Source: Volutella citrinella (taxonomy: Eukaryota; Ascomycota; Sordariomycetes; Hypocreales; Nectriaceae). From it: DNA of 64,000 bases. The notes under the pieces are model-generated. The model had not been told where the DNA came from, ran no database searches, and saw only the letters and a program-made list of their open reading frames with translations. The stretch is from contig JAWZSP010000002.1 of the NCBI GenBank assembly GCA_034401135.1, positions 3,472,001 to 3,536,000 on the forward strand, written 5' to 3'. Of the stretch, positions 1 to 12,599 are shown piece after piece. Position 1 is the stretch's first letter, and every line of letters begins with the position of its first letter. The position numbers and the translations under genes are program-made.

Positions 1-1230
1 TCGCCGGGTAGTAGCATTACCTATGTATGCAAGGACGACGTGCAACAGCGATACCGCACGAAGTCTGAAGAGGGGGTACTGTCATGCAACTTGTCATGCA
101 CAATGTTCGAGCCTTTGAGGGAAGGCGCCCACCCCACAAGCGCCCCGAATTTAGTGCTTCGTGAGGTACGCGGTACCCGGGTGGCCCCTGGCACGCGCGG
201 GACCCGGTCGTCACTGCCGACCACCTCATCCCGCGCGACGCGTGCTGCGTTCGCAGGGCGGCAACGAGGTCATGGTGGAGGTACCTTAGCTGTACTGCAT
301 ACTCCACAGGGCCAGTCCCCCAACAGTGGTCGCCGGATGGGTCACTGTGTGCCGCTGAAGCTGACAACCTAAACTTGCATGCTCACTTGCCATTTGGCCT
401 AGCCCTGGTCTTGCCCTCAAAAGCCCGCCCCTGCCCCCGCCCGGCCCTTCGTGTCTGGACTAAGTCGGCTCTTCATCACTGCTGTTTCTTTCGCCTCCCC
501 CGTGGCCGCCAGAAAATTCTCTGACTCGGCCAACATTTCCCTAGCTTTAGGGCACGGGCTTTGTTTCAATTTTTTTTTAACCCGTTATTCGGCTTGACTT
601 CATCAAGCCCTTGCTTTCAAGCGGGCCCGTCACCAATTTGGAACACACACCCCGGCATCCCGTGTCTTTGTCGTCCTGTCCCCTGTCGTCTCCCGTGTTC
701 TAACACCGGCTTATTAACCCGAGGTCACATTGCGCCAGCCAGCTCCATACACTTACTTATTCACGCACCCTCTACTTTGCCCTTCAGCGCCCAGTTCCGT
801 TTCATCCACCAGCTTGTCGGTATTTGTGTGCATCGCACGCGCCTTCAAGATCAACACTTTTTGCGCTCGGGAATTCATCTGCCACTCAGCGTCAAACGCG
901 CGTCTGGAAGATCACCTGCGCCGCAACTCACCCACCATCACCTGCGGTAAGGCGTGGCTTTGACTACAGCCAGCAAACCAGGCGCGCCGATCCAACTCCG
1001 CCACTGTTTCTCATATACCTCTCATCTGGCCAAGGACCCCAGCTTTGGCCAATTATAACAATCTTGGCCTGTTGGGCACCTGGACACATCAAGAGAGCAC
1101 CTTTTCAGTTGATCATGTTTGTCAACCTGTTATAGCACCGCTGTCCTCAGGGACATCATCGCAAACAACTCTACTTGTTGCAGAGGCTTTGGAAACACTC
1201 AGCAGATCCAAACCTATTTCTGCTCGGCAC
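1..1230. other. intergenic / 5' leader region, no gene supported
   Basis: No open frame here has convincing composition or a recognisable domain. The stretch from about 380 to 800 is rich in C and T, as is common in fungal promoters and 5' leaders, and probably belongs to the DUF3295 gene downstream. That gene's reading frame stays open upstream to 1045, so part of this stretch could be coding if an upstream start is used. Confidence 0.4.
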
Positions 1231-3504
1231 ATGCCTGCAACAGCACATCCGAGCTTTTTCTCCTACCGCTCCAAAGAAGAATTGAAACTGGATTCAGACG
1301 AGAATACTCGATTCAGCCGCTCCCCGTCACAACTTTTGAGTACCGACGTCCCCTGCGCGCTTGGATCATCGTCGAGCAAGATGACAACCAACAACCCCGA
1401 GACCGCCTGGGCCGCACTTGGCTCAGAAGAGTACGAGGACGCCGACGAGCCTCCTGAAATAAACCACAAACAACAATCACCCCATTTCCGAAAGTCCAGC
1501 ATACGAAAAGCAAGCGAGCAGTCCTCTCTCTTGACACAGGCTATCAAGGCTGGACCAGATGAAGACCATTCATACTTTCCCAAAACTTCCGCTTCGACGC
1601 AACGGCGTCGCTCCCTGATCAGCAATATCAGCCTGGCATCAACGGCTGACCTCACCAGCGACACTGGCTTGACAAGCCCATCGAGACCCAGCACTCCCAG
1701 CCCACCTTTCCCCGAGGTTTCGGTTCTTCGCTTGAATGAAGAGCATCATGGCGAGCGTAAGCCCGTCTCTCTCCTTGGAGCTGCTGTGAGGCTGCAGGCC
1801 AGCCGTGAAGCACCTGTCGAGGCACCTCGCAAACGGTGTATTCAGTTCGCTTGTGGTGGCAAGCCCGCACCTCCAGATACGGCACTTCGTCCCCAGCCTA
1901 TGGTCAAGACACCCTCTGCTCAAGAGGCACCCCGCCGCCCCTGCATCAAGTTTGCGTGCCCAGCGCGTCCGGCTTCGACGCAGAATACACCTCCCAGGAA
2001 TGTCGACGGAGCTGCGGGCTTGGGAAGCCGCCAGGTCAAGCCCGAGTCACCTTCAACCCCGAAGCGAACTTCAGCCCTCTCCGAGGCCGCAGCAGAGACC
2101 CCAAGGCAAATCACACCCCGAAGACCGTCCATGTCCCGCCCCAAGTTTTTGCGGGCTGACTCCAAGGACCTGACGAGTGATGGATCCCAATTCCATGAAT
2201 TCGCCAGCGGCATGTCGAGAGAGGATGACTGGATTCGTCACGAAAACCAGCCAAGCAGGACTAGGCTTACCATCAACGATACCCTCACCAAGGAGAACCA
2301 TATCCGACGCCTGGCCAAGGAAGCTGAGGAAGAAGCAGAAGCAGAAGAGGAAGATAACGATCACGTCGGCAATGAGGACGACGATGCTGCTTACGATGAA
2401 GACGACGAAGATGATGATCAAGATGAGGACGATGTATTAGAGGAAGACGGGGATGAAGACGAAGACGAGGACGAGGACGAGGATGACTCCGATGGTTACC
2501 ATACTGATGAGGAAACTGGTTTCGCCGAGTCCGATGACGAAATGGACGATGGCCTCACCCTCTGGACTCCGATTCAGGGAACCGGTGTCCAGATCAGTTC
2601 GTCGCTCGCCCTCGCTCGTCGCGCCTCTGTCCAGGAGCAGCAATCCGACTCTTCTACCTCCAGCCAGCGTCGGAGGATCAAGCATGTGAAGCCCGTTGAA
2701 GACACTCCTGATCTGCCAGATAGCACCGACTTCGTTTGTGGCACGCTGGACGAGGACAGACCACTCGAAGAGGCTTACGCTACAAATCTGGCTGCACGAC
2801 GCAAAGAGAAGCTTCGCCTCATCCCGCAGGACATTGATCCCAGTTTCCCAGCTTCAGACCCAGAGAACGAAGAGGAAAATGAGATCTACAATCCCGTCCA
2901 CCACGACAGCGACGAAGAGGACTGGCTTCATGGTGAAATGGAGGATTTGCATCACGATCGTGCTCGCTCCCGACGAAGGAGAAAGAGCGAGCACGCCTCT
3001 CCGAGGAAGTTCCGCTCCCCCCCTCCCAAGAGACACATTTCCCCCCCTCCCCGAGCGTGGGTACGGTCACCAAAGCCATTGTTCGACCGCCGACCTTCGT
3101 TCCGCAAGCCGAAGTCGCCAGTCCAAAAGCTGGTTCTTACGCCTTGTGGATCGCCTCGGGGAGGCCACGTCAAGTTCAACCTGGCTGGTCGTCCGGGCCT
3201 CACTCATACCAAGTCGTTGCCTCGTCCTGGGGCCATGTTCTATCATCTCAAGTCTGGTCGGCATCACAAATCTCAACGCGATGACGACGTGCATGTCCGC
3301 GGGGCCATTGACATTGTCAAAGGTCTGGAGGCCAAACGCCATCGGCGTAAGGAGAAGTTCCACCAGAAATACTGCAACCGTGCTCGAAGGGGCCAGATCC
3401 CCGAGCGTCGACCCATGCCTGGTCGTGGTGCTGAGCGAATGAAGGAACTGGGTCTTCTCATGGCCGGTAAGAAGGACCAGGGCAATTATGTCCTGTCACT
3501 TTGA
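1231..3504 (+). CDS. DUF3295-family acidic protein (fungal, nuclear-type)
   Basis: Single-exon frame, 757 residues from the ATG at 1231. The same frame is open from an ATG at 1045, and a later ATG at 1379 is also possible. The C-terminal half matches the fungal DUF3295 family: the block PDSTDFVCGTLDEDRPLEEA, then IPQDIDPSFPASDPE, VHHDSDEEDWLHGEMEDLHH, a basic serine/arginine-rich stretch, and a closing RGAIDIVKGLEAKR...GRGAERMKELGLLMAGK segment. Two copies of a short motif (RCIQFAC and PCIKFAC) lie in the middle. A run of Asp/Glu codons (about 2320-2500) separates the halves. Related fungal proteins often carry an AreA GATA-like leader domain (DUF1752); I do not see one here. The basic tracts suggest a nuclear location. 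Molecular function is unknown. Confidence 0.82.
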   Translation: MPATAHPSFFSYRSKEELKLDSDENTRFSRSPSQLLSTDVPCALGSSSSKMTTNNPETAWAALGSEEYEDADEPPEINHKQQSPHFRKSSIRKASEQSSLLTQAIKAGPDEDHSYFPKTSASTQRRRSLISNISLASTADLTSDTGLTSPSRPSTPSPPFPEVSVLRLNEEHHGERKPVSLLGAAVRLQASREAPVEAPRKRCIQFACGGKPAPPDTALRPQPMVKTPSAQEAPRRPCIKFACPARPASTQNTPPRNVDGAAGLGSRQVKPESPSTPKRTSALSEAAAETPRQITPRRPSMSRPKFLRADSKDLTSDGSQFHEFASGMSREDDWIRHENQPSRTRLTINDTLTKENHIRRLAKEAEEEAEAEEEDNDHVGNEDDDAAYDEDDEDDDQDEDDVLEEDGDEDEDEDEDEDDSDGYHTDEETGFAESDDEMDDGLTLWTPIQGTGVQISSSLALARRASVQEQQSDSSTSSQRRRIKHVKPVEDTPDLPDSTDFVCGTLDEDRPLEEAYATNLAARRKEKLRLIPQDIDPSFPASDPENEEENEIYNPVHHDSDEEDWLHGEMEDLHHDRARSRRRRKSEHASPRKFRSPPPKRHISPPPRAWVRSPKPLFDRRPSFRKPKSPVQKLVLTPCGSPRGGHVKFNLAGRPGLTHTKSLPRPGAMFYHLKSGRHHKSQRDDDVHVRGAIDIVKGLEAKRHRRKEKFHQKYCNRARRGQIPERRPMPGRGAERMKELGLLMAGKKDQGNYVLSL
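2320..2500 (+). repeat. GA-rich codon repeat encoding an acidic tract
   Basis: Imperfect GAN/GAG/GAC codon reiteration inside the DUF3295 gene, giving a long Asp/Glu-rich segment. It is low complexity and likely to vary in length between strains. Confidence 0.75.
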
Positions 3505-4313
3505 GCCGCCACATACCAACTCTTTTAATCCCTTACTATCATGAATTTGTTGGCATTTCATGGCGAGGCGGGATAGCACACGGCGTTGTTTTTTGCATTT
3601 TATTCTACTATATTTTTATTCCCAAGTCTGGCTATCGAGTCGACTGGTGTATTCAATCTTGGACAAGGCCCACAGAATTGGGCTTTGAAGTACATATACT
3701 TGATTTCTTTTGTTTCTAATCGGTCAGACATGTTCAGTGTGGTCGAACGGAGCAACCTTGGTTGAAATTGTTTGGATACCCCATGCAACGAATAGGAAAT
3801 TGGGTTCCTGCCAGGCGTTGGATGAGATGGTTGGGGCATATGATGATACACATAGATATCAATGATGAACACGAAACGAAACGAATTTGCTGCTAGCCTA
3901 CAATCCTATCGAAGCTTCATACACTCCAGGGATGGAGTTGCGGGGTGTGTGCCCATATCTATTGTGGGCTGTGAGCATGTTGGGCAATACACCCAGAAGG
4001 AGAAAATCGAATGATTTCAGATTTCGGGCTCTGGATGCAACCCGAAGTTGCCATGCATACTTAGGCTCTGGTGTCTCGATCGCATGTTCGGCGTCCTTGG
4101 AAAGGCCAGGTTGTTGGTGCTGTGGTTTTATGCCTTAGGGATAAGGCACCAAAACTGCAAGCGTCACCCTTTCTGCCAGCTTTGTCAAGAAGCCCGAGGC
4201 GCACCCCCAATCCACCTACTCACCTCCCAACGAAGACAACGATAACGACCTGCCGAGACCGTCCACGCCGTATTGTTCGATTCGCCTAATTATATTCTAA
4301 TACGTTCAGCAAT
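3505..4313. other. intergenic: 3' end of DUF3295 gene and SAR1 promoter
   Basis: AT-richer just after the DUF3295 stop, consistent with a 3' UTR. The last 100 bases before the SAR1 ATG hold a plausible leader. No further gene is supported. Confidence 0.45.
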
Positions 4314-5184
<871 letters not shown>

Positions 5185-6031
5185 GGAGGAGAAAAGCGAG
5201 TTGTTTGAGTTGGGTCGCCGCTTTGGTAGGTATTTAGATGTAGGGGAGTCGAGAAGCCAAAGCCGCAAAGGGGTATACCAGAGTCGCAGTTGTGAGGTGG
5301 AGGCGATGTATCATCACCCGCTGTTTATGACATTCGAATTTCTCTCTTAGGCGAACACTTGGTCACATATAATCTACTACCCCCCCTACGATTGTTCTCC
5401 ATGTGCTGGATTTACGACCACACCACCGACCACTGGCCACCGCCTACCACAAGGGAGAGAGAGTCATGTCCGGGATTCGAGAGCCATCCATCTAGGTCAC
5501 TCGCCACGGGTGGGGGCCTCCCTCATTGGCCATCGTGGGGCTCTACCCAAAGTAGGTGCAGCATGGAATATTATGGACCCAACCTTGAATCACTGTCTGA
5601 GGCTGGGCGCCAGACCGCGGGCCGTTGCAACCCGGATGCCTTGGGCGGGTAGGCTGCGAACAATTCATCAATGCAGCGCGAAGCCAATTTTCTGATCTTC
5701 GTGCGCTTTCGCATGGCTGCGTAGTAGTCGAGGACTCTCGTAAGCTGCCAAGGCCAGCGCCAGTGGCGTTATCGAGGCTGTGATTGGCCCCACGCTCTAT
5801 ACCGCAGTCTGCTTAGCAAGTACTTTACCCCAACGAAAGGCCGACGTCATTCCACTCCTACCCACCACTGCATCACGGGGCAGCCCATCAAGAGCATTGA
5901 CGACCAGGGGTGGCGGCGATTCTACTGTAGTCTTGCCCATCCATCGCATTCATTGCTGCGCAACACCTTCACTTATTCTTCGCTTCGTATGCTCGCCATG
6001 GAATAGCGCCTCACATCACGACTCGCCCGCG
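5185..6031. other. intergenic: SAR1 3' end and lipase promoter
   Basis: No gene supported. The frame of the downstream lipase stays open upstream to 5780, but the stretch before 6032 reads as low-quality coding and contains no conserved domain, so it is taken as promoter/leader. Confidence 0.45.
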
Positions 6032-8393
6032 ATGTCGCAGAAGCAGCACATTTCTTTCTTTCCCCGTGCCCCCGACTATGGCTTCCAGCCGGAGGATTAC
6101 GACACCTCTAGGCTTCCCGATGTAAATTGCGAATTCGTTGATGCCCGCGACCTCGAGGCCTTCGCAAAGGCCCTCCAAGCGCCCGACCCGTTGCACAGTC
6201 CGACCGACGAGACGAGTGCACAATCTCCCCGAAGCCCCAGCTCCTTCGGTTCCTTCGGCTCCTTCAGCGTCACCAAGAGACCGTCCCAGGCTGAAAGTGG
6301 CCTCCGAGATGATGTTGCAGCCGTTGCGGCTGCAGCTGACGCTGTCTCCGGCGATCTACCCAACCCGCAGACCCACGGTACTTTCATCACAGCGCAGAAT
6401 GACTGGGCACCTGTGAACTCGAGGGTGTATCGCGACAAACGGGGATCTAAGCGGAAGAAGCACAAGAGACGCAGCGGAGGGCCCATCGAAGGGCTCCTGG
6501 GAACACGAACCAAGGATGAGACACGGGAAGGGTACCTATACCTCCTCTTCAAATGGCCGCTGCTGTTCTTCGTTTGCGCCTGGCTCGCCGGCCTTGCTGT
6601 GGTATACTTGTCAACACGGTTCTACATCTGGACCTATGAGCATTTTTTCACATGGCGTGGTCAGCGTGAGCGGTTGAGGAGGAATATGCAGACGACATCG
6701 GTCTATAAGGACTGGGTGGCTGCTGCGAAGGAGCTGGATCTTTATCTTGGGAGGCAGGCTTGGAAAGAGGAAAACGATTTCGCATACTACGATTCACAAA
6801 CGGTGAAACGGGTATGGGTACAACTAAAAAAGACCAGGATTGAGGCCGAGACCGCACAGCAAAAGGACGACCCGAAAGCTGCCCAAAAAGCTGCAGACGA
6901 CCTGAGGGCCTTGATTGAAGCATGTGTGAAGAATAATTTTGCTGGCATCGAAAATTCCAGGCTATATAGCCAGACATACTACGGGACAAAGAACCTAGTG
7001 CAGAACTTTGTCGATGAGGGTAAGTGATTCTGTTTTATTGATGAGGAGAGAGGACGGGGCTGACATCTGTGTAGTGGAAAAGAGTCTCCATTTCCTGAAT
7101 AAGACGAGCCATCTTGAAATGGAGCAGAAGAGAATGCTCTTCAAGCATGTGTACGCCAACTACGGCCGCACGGCACTGTGCTTATCTGGGGGTGCTGCCT
7201 TTGCGTACTACCACATTGGTGTCGTTCGCGCCCTCGTTGATGAGGATCTGCTTCCCGACGTTATTACTGGAACGAGTGGCGGCGCCCTGACCGCCGCCCT
7301 GGTGGCCACGCGAACAAACGACGAACTCAAGAAGCTCCTGGTTCCAGCTCTGTCGGAGCGCATCAACGCTTGCCGAGAGCCATTCACTGTCTGGCTGCCT
7401 CGGTGGTGGAAGACGGGAGCACGATTTGACTCGGTAGACTGGGCTGCCAGATGTGGCTGGTGGACCCGCGGGTCGATGACCTTTCGAGAGGCGTATGAAC
7501 GTACGGGACGCATTCTCAATGTGACGTGCGTCCCGGCTGACCCGCACTCGCCTACAATCTTGTGCAACTACTTGACAAGCCCGGACTGTGTCATCTGGTC
7601 AGCAGTGCTGGCGTCGGCCGCCGTCCCAGGAATCCTCAACCCTGTGGTCCTCATGATGAAGACTCGAGATGGCACCCTTGTGCCATATTCTTTTGGACAC
7701 AAGTGGAAAGATGGCAGCCTCCGCACCGACATTCCCATCAAGGCGCTCAACACCCACTTCAATGTTAATTTCACAATTGTGAGCCAGGTGAACCCTCACA
7801 TCAACCTCTTCTTCTTTTCTTCTCGCGGGTCAGTAGGCCACCCCGTAACACATCGGAAGGGCCGAGGGTGGCGGGGTGGCTATCTGATGTCAGCTTTTGA
7901 GCACTACCTCAAGCTGGACATGAACAAGTGGCTTAAGTTTATTCGCCATGCAGAACTTCTGCCGCGGCCCCTGGGACAGGACTGGAGTCAGCTATGGTTG
8001 CAGCAGTTCAGCGGAACAATCACCATCTGGCCCAAGTCTATCCCGTCGGATTTTTACCACATCTTGACTGACCCAGACCCACCGAGACTGGCGCGAATGA
8101 TTCACGAAGGACGACAGAGCGTGCTTCCGAAGCTCAAGTTTATCGCGAACCGTCTCAAGGTGGAGCGTTTGGTAGAGCAGGGTCGTCGGGACACACGACC
8201 TTGGGCCAGACGCGGTAGCATCCAGACCATCCTGAGTGACGATGACATCAGGAACATCCTCGTCAAGGAGCTGGGCACTGGTGGCGCTACCACGGAAGAC
8301 GACACAGACGCTGATGAAGTGATTGGAGTTGCCAATGCGCTAGGAATGACGGCGTTGGACGATGATGATGAACCGAGAGAGAAGCATACGTGA
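6032..8393 (+). CDS. patatin-like lipase with DUF3336 domain (Tgl3/4/5-like)
   Basis: Two exons, 6032-7019 and 7075-8393 (intron GTAAGT...GTAG), 768 residues. A hydrophobic segment lies at about residues 173-200, directly before a region resembling the DUF3336 leader found in Tgl3/Tgl4/Tgl5-type lipases (YKDWVAAAKELDLYLG). The patatin domain follows, with oxyanion loop SGGAAFAYYHIGV, nucleophile elbow GTSGG (Ser397) and the partner Asp in KDGSLRTDIP (about residue 542). This fits a Ser-Asp dyad acyl hydrolase acting on triacylglycerol or phospholipid at the ER or lipid-droplet surface. The tail is acidic. The start at 6032 was chosen because the protein begins MSQKQHISFFPRAPDYGF and upstream sequence reads poorly. 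Lipase versus phospholipase specificity cannot be decided from sequence. Confidence 0.93.
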
Positions 8394-9301
8394 ACAGTTA
8401 GTGATGGGAATGATACTCTTTTCTTTCTATATTTTGATATTGTACGATCGTGCTGGGACAGGGAATCCGTACTGCATGGGATTTGTGTGCTTGGATATGC
8501 TGGGCGTTCGGGAATGGGAGGTTTATATAAATACAATTTGTAAGGAGCTAGAAAACCGCCTCATAGATTAGTACTGATATATTATTCTGTTAGTTGCCTC
8601 TGAATTGAAGTTCCACTTCCGTTTGCGGGTAACATTGCTTTCTGGTGCTCAACTGGCCACAAATTTGGTCGAAAGCCCAGCTACATTTTAGAATGCCAAT
8701 CTTTTGTGTGGAAATGTTATAACCTTTCGTCATTATGATTTGTTGATGTGAAGTGAGAGCAGAGTCATTGAAAAATAACCACTACTAGTACCAGGCAATA
8801 GTGGGCGGCATAGGTGTACGGATGACCCGATATCAGAAAGTCAAGTAAGCAGCCACATATGCCCGTGATGGAGGGCGGACCCCACTGAACCAGGCTGAGA
8901 GGTAGTGGGAGCAGACCCAGCCACTAGGCAGGCTGGGGGGGGGCTTCGGGGGCTGAAAATAGCAGCCGCACATGCCAAAGGGGCTTACAGTGGGTTTTTG
9001 GCTTCGTTTCGATGAGTGAACACGGTGGCGCCTTCTCATCGCGGGCGCCAAATGGCCAAATTGGCAGGGGAGCCACAGATAATCCGGGCGCCGAGCCGTG
9101 CGCCAAACCGGCTGCGTGTCCGTAACTGGCTGGGCTACCTTAGCATTTTCGAGGACAGGTCAACCTTCTCGCCAGCTCGCAACCTGGAGGGCCATTTGCA
9201 TTCTGGAGTACACACGCGCCCTACTCACGATCCTTGACGGCACATATTTCCTTGTAATATTTCAGTCTTCCCGGGCAGCCTGAGCTCTGCCAACCGCCGC
9301 C
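8394..9301. other. intergenic: lipase 3' end and SEC63 promoter
   Basis: AT-rich immediately after the lipase stop, then GC-rich. A run of nine G lies near 8937-8945. No gene supported. Confidence 0.45.
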
Positions 9302-11720
9302 ATGAGTTCAGACTACTCGTATGACGAGGATGTGAGTCTTGCACCAAGCTCCAAAACGCCCACATGCCTTGGGTCCCCTCCTCGACAAGGCAAAAAGATA
9401 TGGCGTCGCCATGGTCTTGCCCGCCGACGGAGGAGTGCCGTGATCTAGACGTCTTTTGCGATCTCATTGAGGATTGTTTGCTAACCAGGCCCTTGTTCGC
9501 GCCGGCTACAGGCCCAGTTCTTCCCTTTCTTCATTCTCACGCTCACCGGCCTGGTCACCGTTCCCCTGACCTATTCGCTCATTCGACCCAGCAAGGACGA
9601 GGATGCGCTTGCGCCGCGCATCAAGACCGACTTTAAGACCGAACATGGCAGCGTCGTCGAGTCGCTCAAGTCCGCACAGAAGCGGAAGCAGTGGCGGGTC
9701 AAGAGGGCCATCTTCGTGGTTGTGGGGTGGGCCATCATGGGCGCCATGGTGTACCTGATCATGGTGACGCAGCGAACCATCCCAAAGATCTGGAACCCGT
9801 ACGACATTCTGGGTATCTCAGAGGTATGCTTATGAGCCTCGGGTCGACATGCGTGCCATGACCTGCCCACGCTGGAATTGTTACTGGAACTAACCCATAC
9901 CGCTCCCAGACCGCCACTGAGAAGCAAATCAAGTCGCACTACAAGCGCCTGTCGCTCAAGTTCCACCCTGACAAGATCCGCCCCGACCCCGCCAAGAACG
10001 AGACTGTCGAGTCTCTCAACGATGTCTATGTCGAGCTCACCAAGGCCTACCAAGCCCTCACCGACGAGGATGTCCGCAACAACTACATTCAGTACGGTCA
10101 CCCCGACGGCAAGCAGAGCTTCAGCATCGGTATCGCCCTCCCCAAGCTTCTTGTGTCTGATGGCAATGGCAAGTATGTCGTGCTCCTGTACACCATGCTG
10201 CTCGGAGTTTTGCTGCCCTACATGGTTGGATCCTGGTGGTACGGTACCAAGCGCAGGTCCAAGGAGGGTGTTTTGATGGAGAGCTCCAACAACCTGTTCC
10301 GCCAATACGAGGAGAACATGGACACCGGCGCCATTATTACCGCTCTCAGCACCGGAAAGGAATTTGAGGAGGTTTTCAAGGGTGACAAGGCCGACGCCGG
10401 ACTGTCCAAGATTGAGTCTCGGATTTCTGCCGCGAGCGACGCCGGCCCCAACGTTGCTGGCATGTCGCCCAAGGACAAGGAGAAGCTCGAGGACTTGGAG
10501 AATGGCGTGCGACGAAAGGCTCTCGCGCTCTTGTGGGCTTACTTGGGACGCGTCGAGCTTGATGACGCTGCCCTCACCAAAGCCAAGTTTGAGGTTGCCC
10601 CGATTGCCCACGCTCTGAACCGATCATTCGCCGCCATTTCGCTTGCGTACGGAAACATTGGTCCCATTGTCGGCTCGTATTCTGCTAGCCAGCACCTCCT
10701 CCAGGCTATCCCTCCCAACGGCTCCCCTCTTCTCCAGCTCCCCAACATTACCCCCGCTGTCGTTGCCGCCATTGAAGGTGACTCCAAGACTCACATGTCT
10801 GTTCAGAAGTTTATGGACCGCCCCGATGCCGAGCGACGACGACTGGCTGTTGGCCAGGGTCTTCTGACTGAGAAGCAATACGAGACTGCTATCAGTGTAG
10901 CCAAGCAGCTTCCTTACTTCAGCGTAGCCAAGGCCTTCTTCAAGGTCACCGGCGAGCGATTCATTATCCCCTCCTCTCTCGTTACTCTTGTGATCAAGGG
11001 CCGCTTCATCCCCCCGGGCACTGAGAACGTACCCGCTATTGATCCCCTTGACCTTGAGGACATTGATCCCGCCGAGGATGATATCGAGGCTATCAGCGGC
11101 CGCAAGAAGAAGACTATCAAGGGCCCCGATGGCAAGATGATTCCTGTTGAGGACGAGACTGTCCTACCACCCCGAACATTCGCCCCTTACTTTGCCCGCG
11201 ACCACTCTCCCAAGTGGTTTGCCTTCCTCAGCGACTCTAAGCAGGGCAAGATGGCCGTGCCTCCCTTCACATTTGACAAGTTTGATCAGCACATTATCGA
11301 CAAGGACGGCAAGCCCACCTGCAACATGCAGACTCTCAAGGCGCAGTTCGCTGCCCCCCCTCAAGCTGGCCACTACACCTTTGTTCTGCACGTTACCTGT
11401 GATTCGTACGTCGGCTTCGACACCAAGATGGAGGTTACTCTCGTTGTTGAGGAGGCTAGCAAGGCTGCTGCGATGCAGGCCGAGGACGAGATCAGCGAGC
11501 CTGAAGAGGGTAAGTTGCACCATAATCGGCCGAACAACAGAGAAAACAACAAGCTAACTGTACTCAAGATTCTATTGCTGGCCAGATGCACGCCCTCAAG
11601 ACTGGCCAGGCTCCCAAGCCCCGCCGAAGGGATGACGACGATTCTGATGAGGAGAGCGGCACCGAGGAGGAAGAAGTTGACACCAGTGATACCAACACCG
11701 ACACCGAGGACGAGTCATAA
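9302..11720 (+). CDS. SEC63: SEC63, ER protein-translocation subunit with J domain
   Basis: Four exons: 9302-9331, 9512-9823, 9910-11509 and 11569-11720, giving 697 residues. The first exon encodes only MSSDYSYDED. Domain order: luminal N-terminus, transmembrane segments at about residues 14-34 and 74-95, a luminal J domain with HPD at 133-135, a third membrane segment near 180-200, then the cytosolic Sec63/Brl region and an acidic tail ending DTEDES. Sec63 works with the Sec61 channel and Sec62/71/72; its J domain recruits the luminal Hsp70 Kar2/BiP to pull precursors into the ER. The acidic tail matches the Sec62-binding tail known from yeast. No anomalies. Confidence 0.97.
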
Positions 11721-12599
11721 TCGACCGTTACGTTTTGAATGCTGTTGAAGTTTGAGCAGGGGCATTGAGAGATGCCGAATTATTGTACTGTATCTTGTTA
11801 CCAAAGCGTTTTCTTTCTGCCTGCCCCCTTGGTCTCGGCTGGCATGCGGAAGGGGACAATGTGGAGAAGACATTGGTGGAAAACGCGTCCATCTCGTCGT
11901 GGTGATTCAGAAAAAAGAATTTGGGTCTCTGCGTTAAAGCTACTGGGCTGAGGAGTTTCGGGGTGTTCAACAAGGGATATTTACTTTACATTTCAGGATG
12001 CTACATTTCTTCTTCTCCCCAGCGTGCTGCAACCCATTCTACTTTGACTGTGCCCAGCCCTATGCCTGGTCTGTTGCCCGGGCATGGATTGGGATCTGGA
12101 TATTGGATTCAGTGGGCATCCAAGTAGCTATGAATAGTGGAGTCGCGATCTAGGGCACGGTTTGAAGCGGTGTAAGGATATACTGTTCCTGAAACAACTA
12201 TATAGCTTTGTAGTGACAACCAAGTCTCGTCTGGGGTCATGTCGTACAGCCGCGAACTGGTGGTGAAGCAACTACAGTAGAGAGCAAGAAAAAGCAATAG
12301 AGATAACGATACGCCCCCCGTCCAGTGTGCCAACCTTTTCGTTCTTGGCTTGATTCCCTCCCACTGATTGGGCTAATATGCCGATGTAGATCCCGTCTAA
12401 CAAAGATTAGGGGCCCAAGAGCTCATCGGCGCTGGTGCGTGCGGCACCCTGGCCGACCCTGTTCCCAGCGATTTGCTGTCCACACATGCCCAACGGCGAA
12501 TGTCTATAATGGTGATGATGTCGACAGTGGCGCCTCTTCGAGACGCAAGTCCAGCTCCGTCCCGATACGGAGCACATCCTCCGCTCGATTGAAACCACA
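11721..12599. other. convergent intergenic region (SEC63 and Anr2-like 3' ends)
   Basis: Lies between two converging genes. It should hold both 3' UTRs and terminators. AT-rich patches occur around 11960-12010 and 12160-12330. No gene supported. Confidence 0.45.

Noticed and set aside
40..1135. Several overlapping open frames of 70-130 codons before the DUF3295 gene
   Set aside because: They occur in multiple phases and both strands, lack domains, and read as GC-driven chance frames over a C/T-rich leader.
2320..2500. The GA-rich tract as a regulatory or recombination repeat
   Set aside because: It is fully explained as an acidic coding tract of the DUF3295 protein.
9571..10611. A 346-residue minus-strand frame
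   Set aside because: Antisense shadow of SEC63 exons; no domain.
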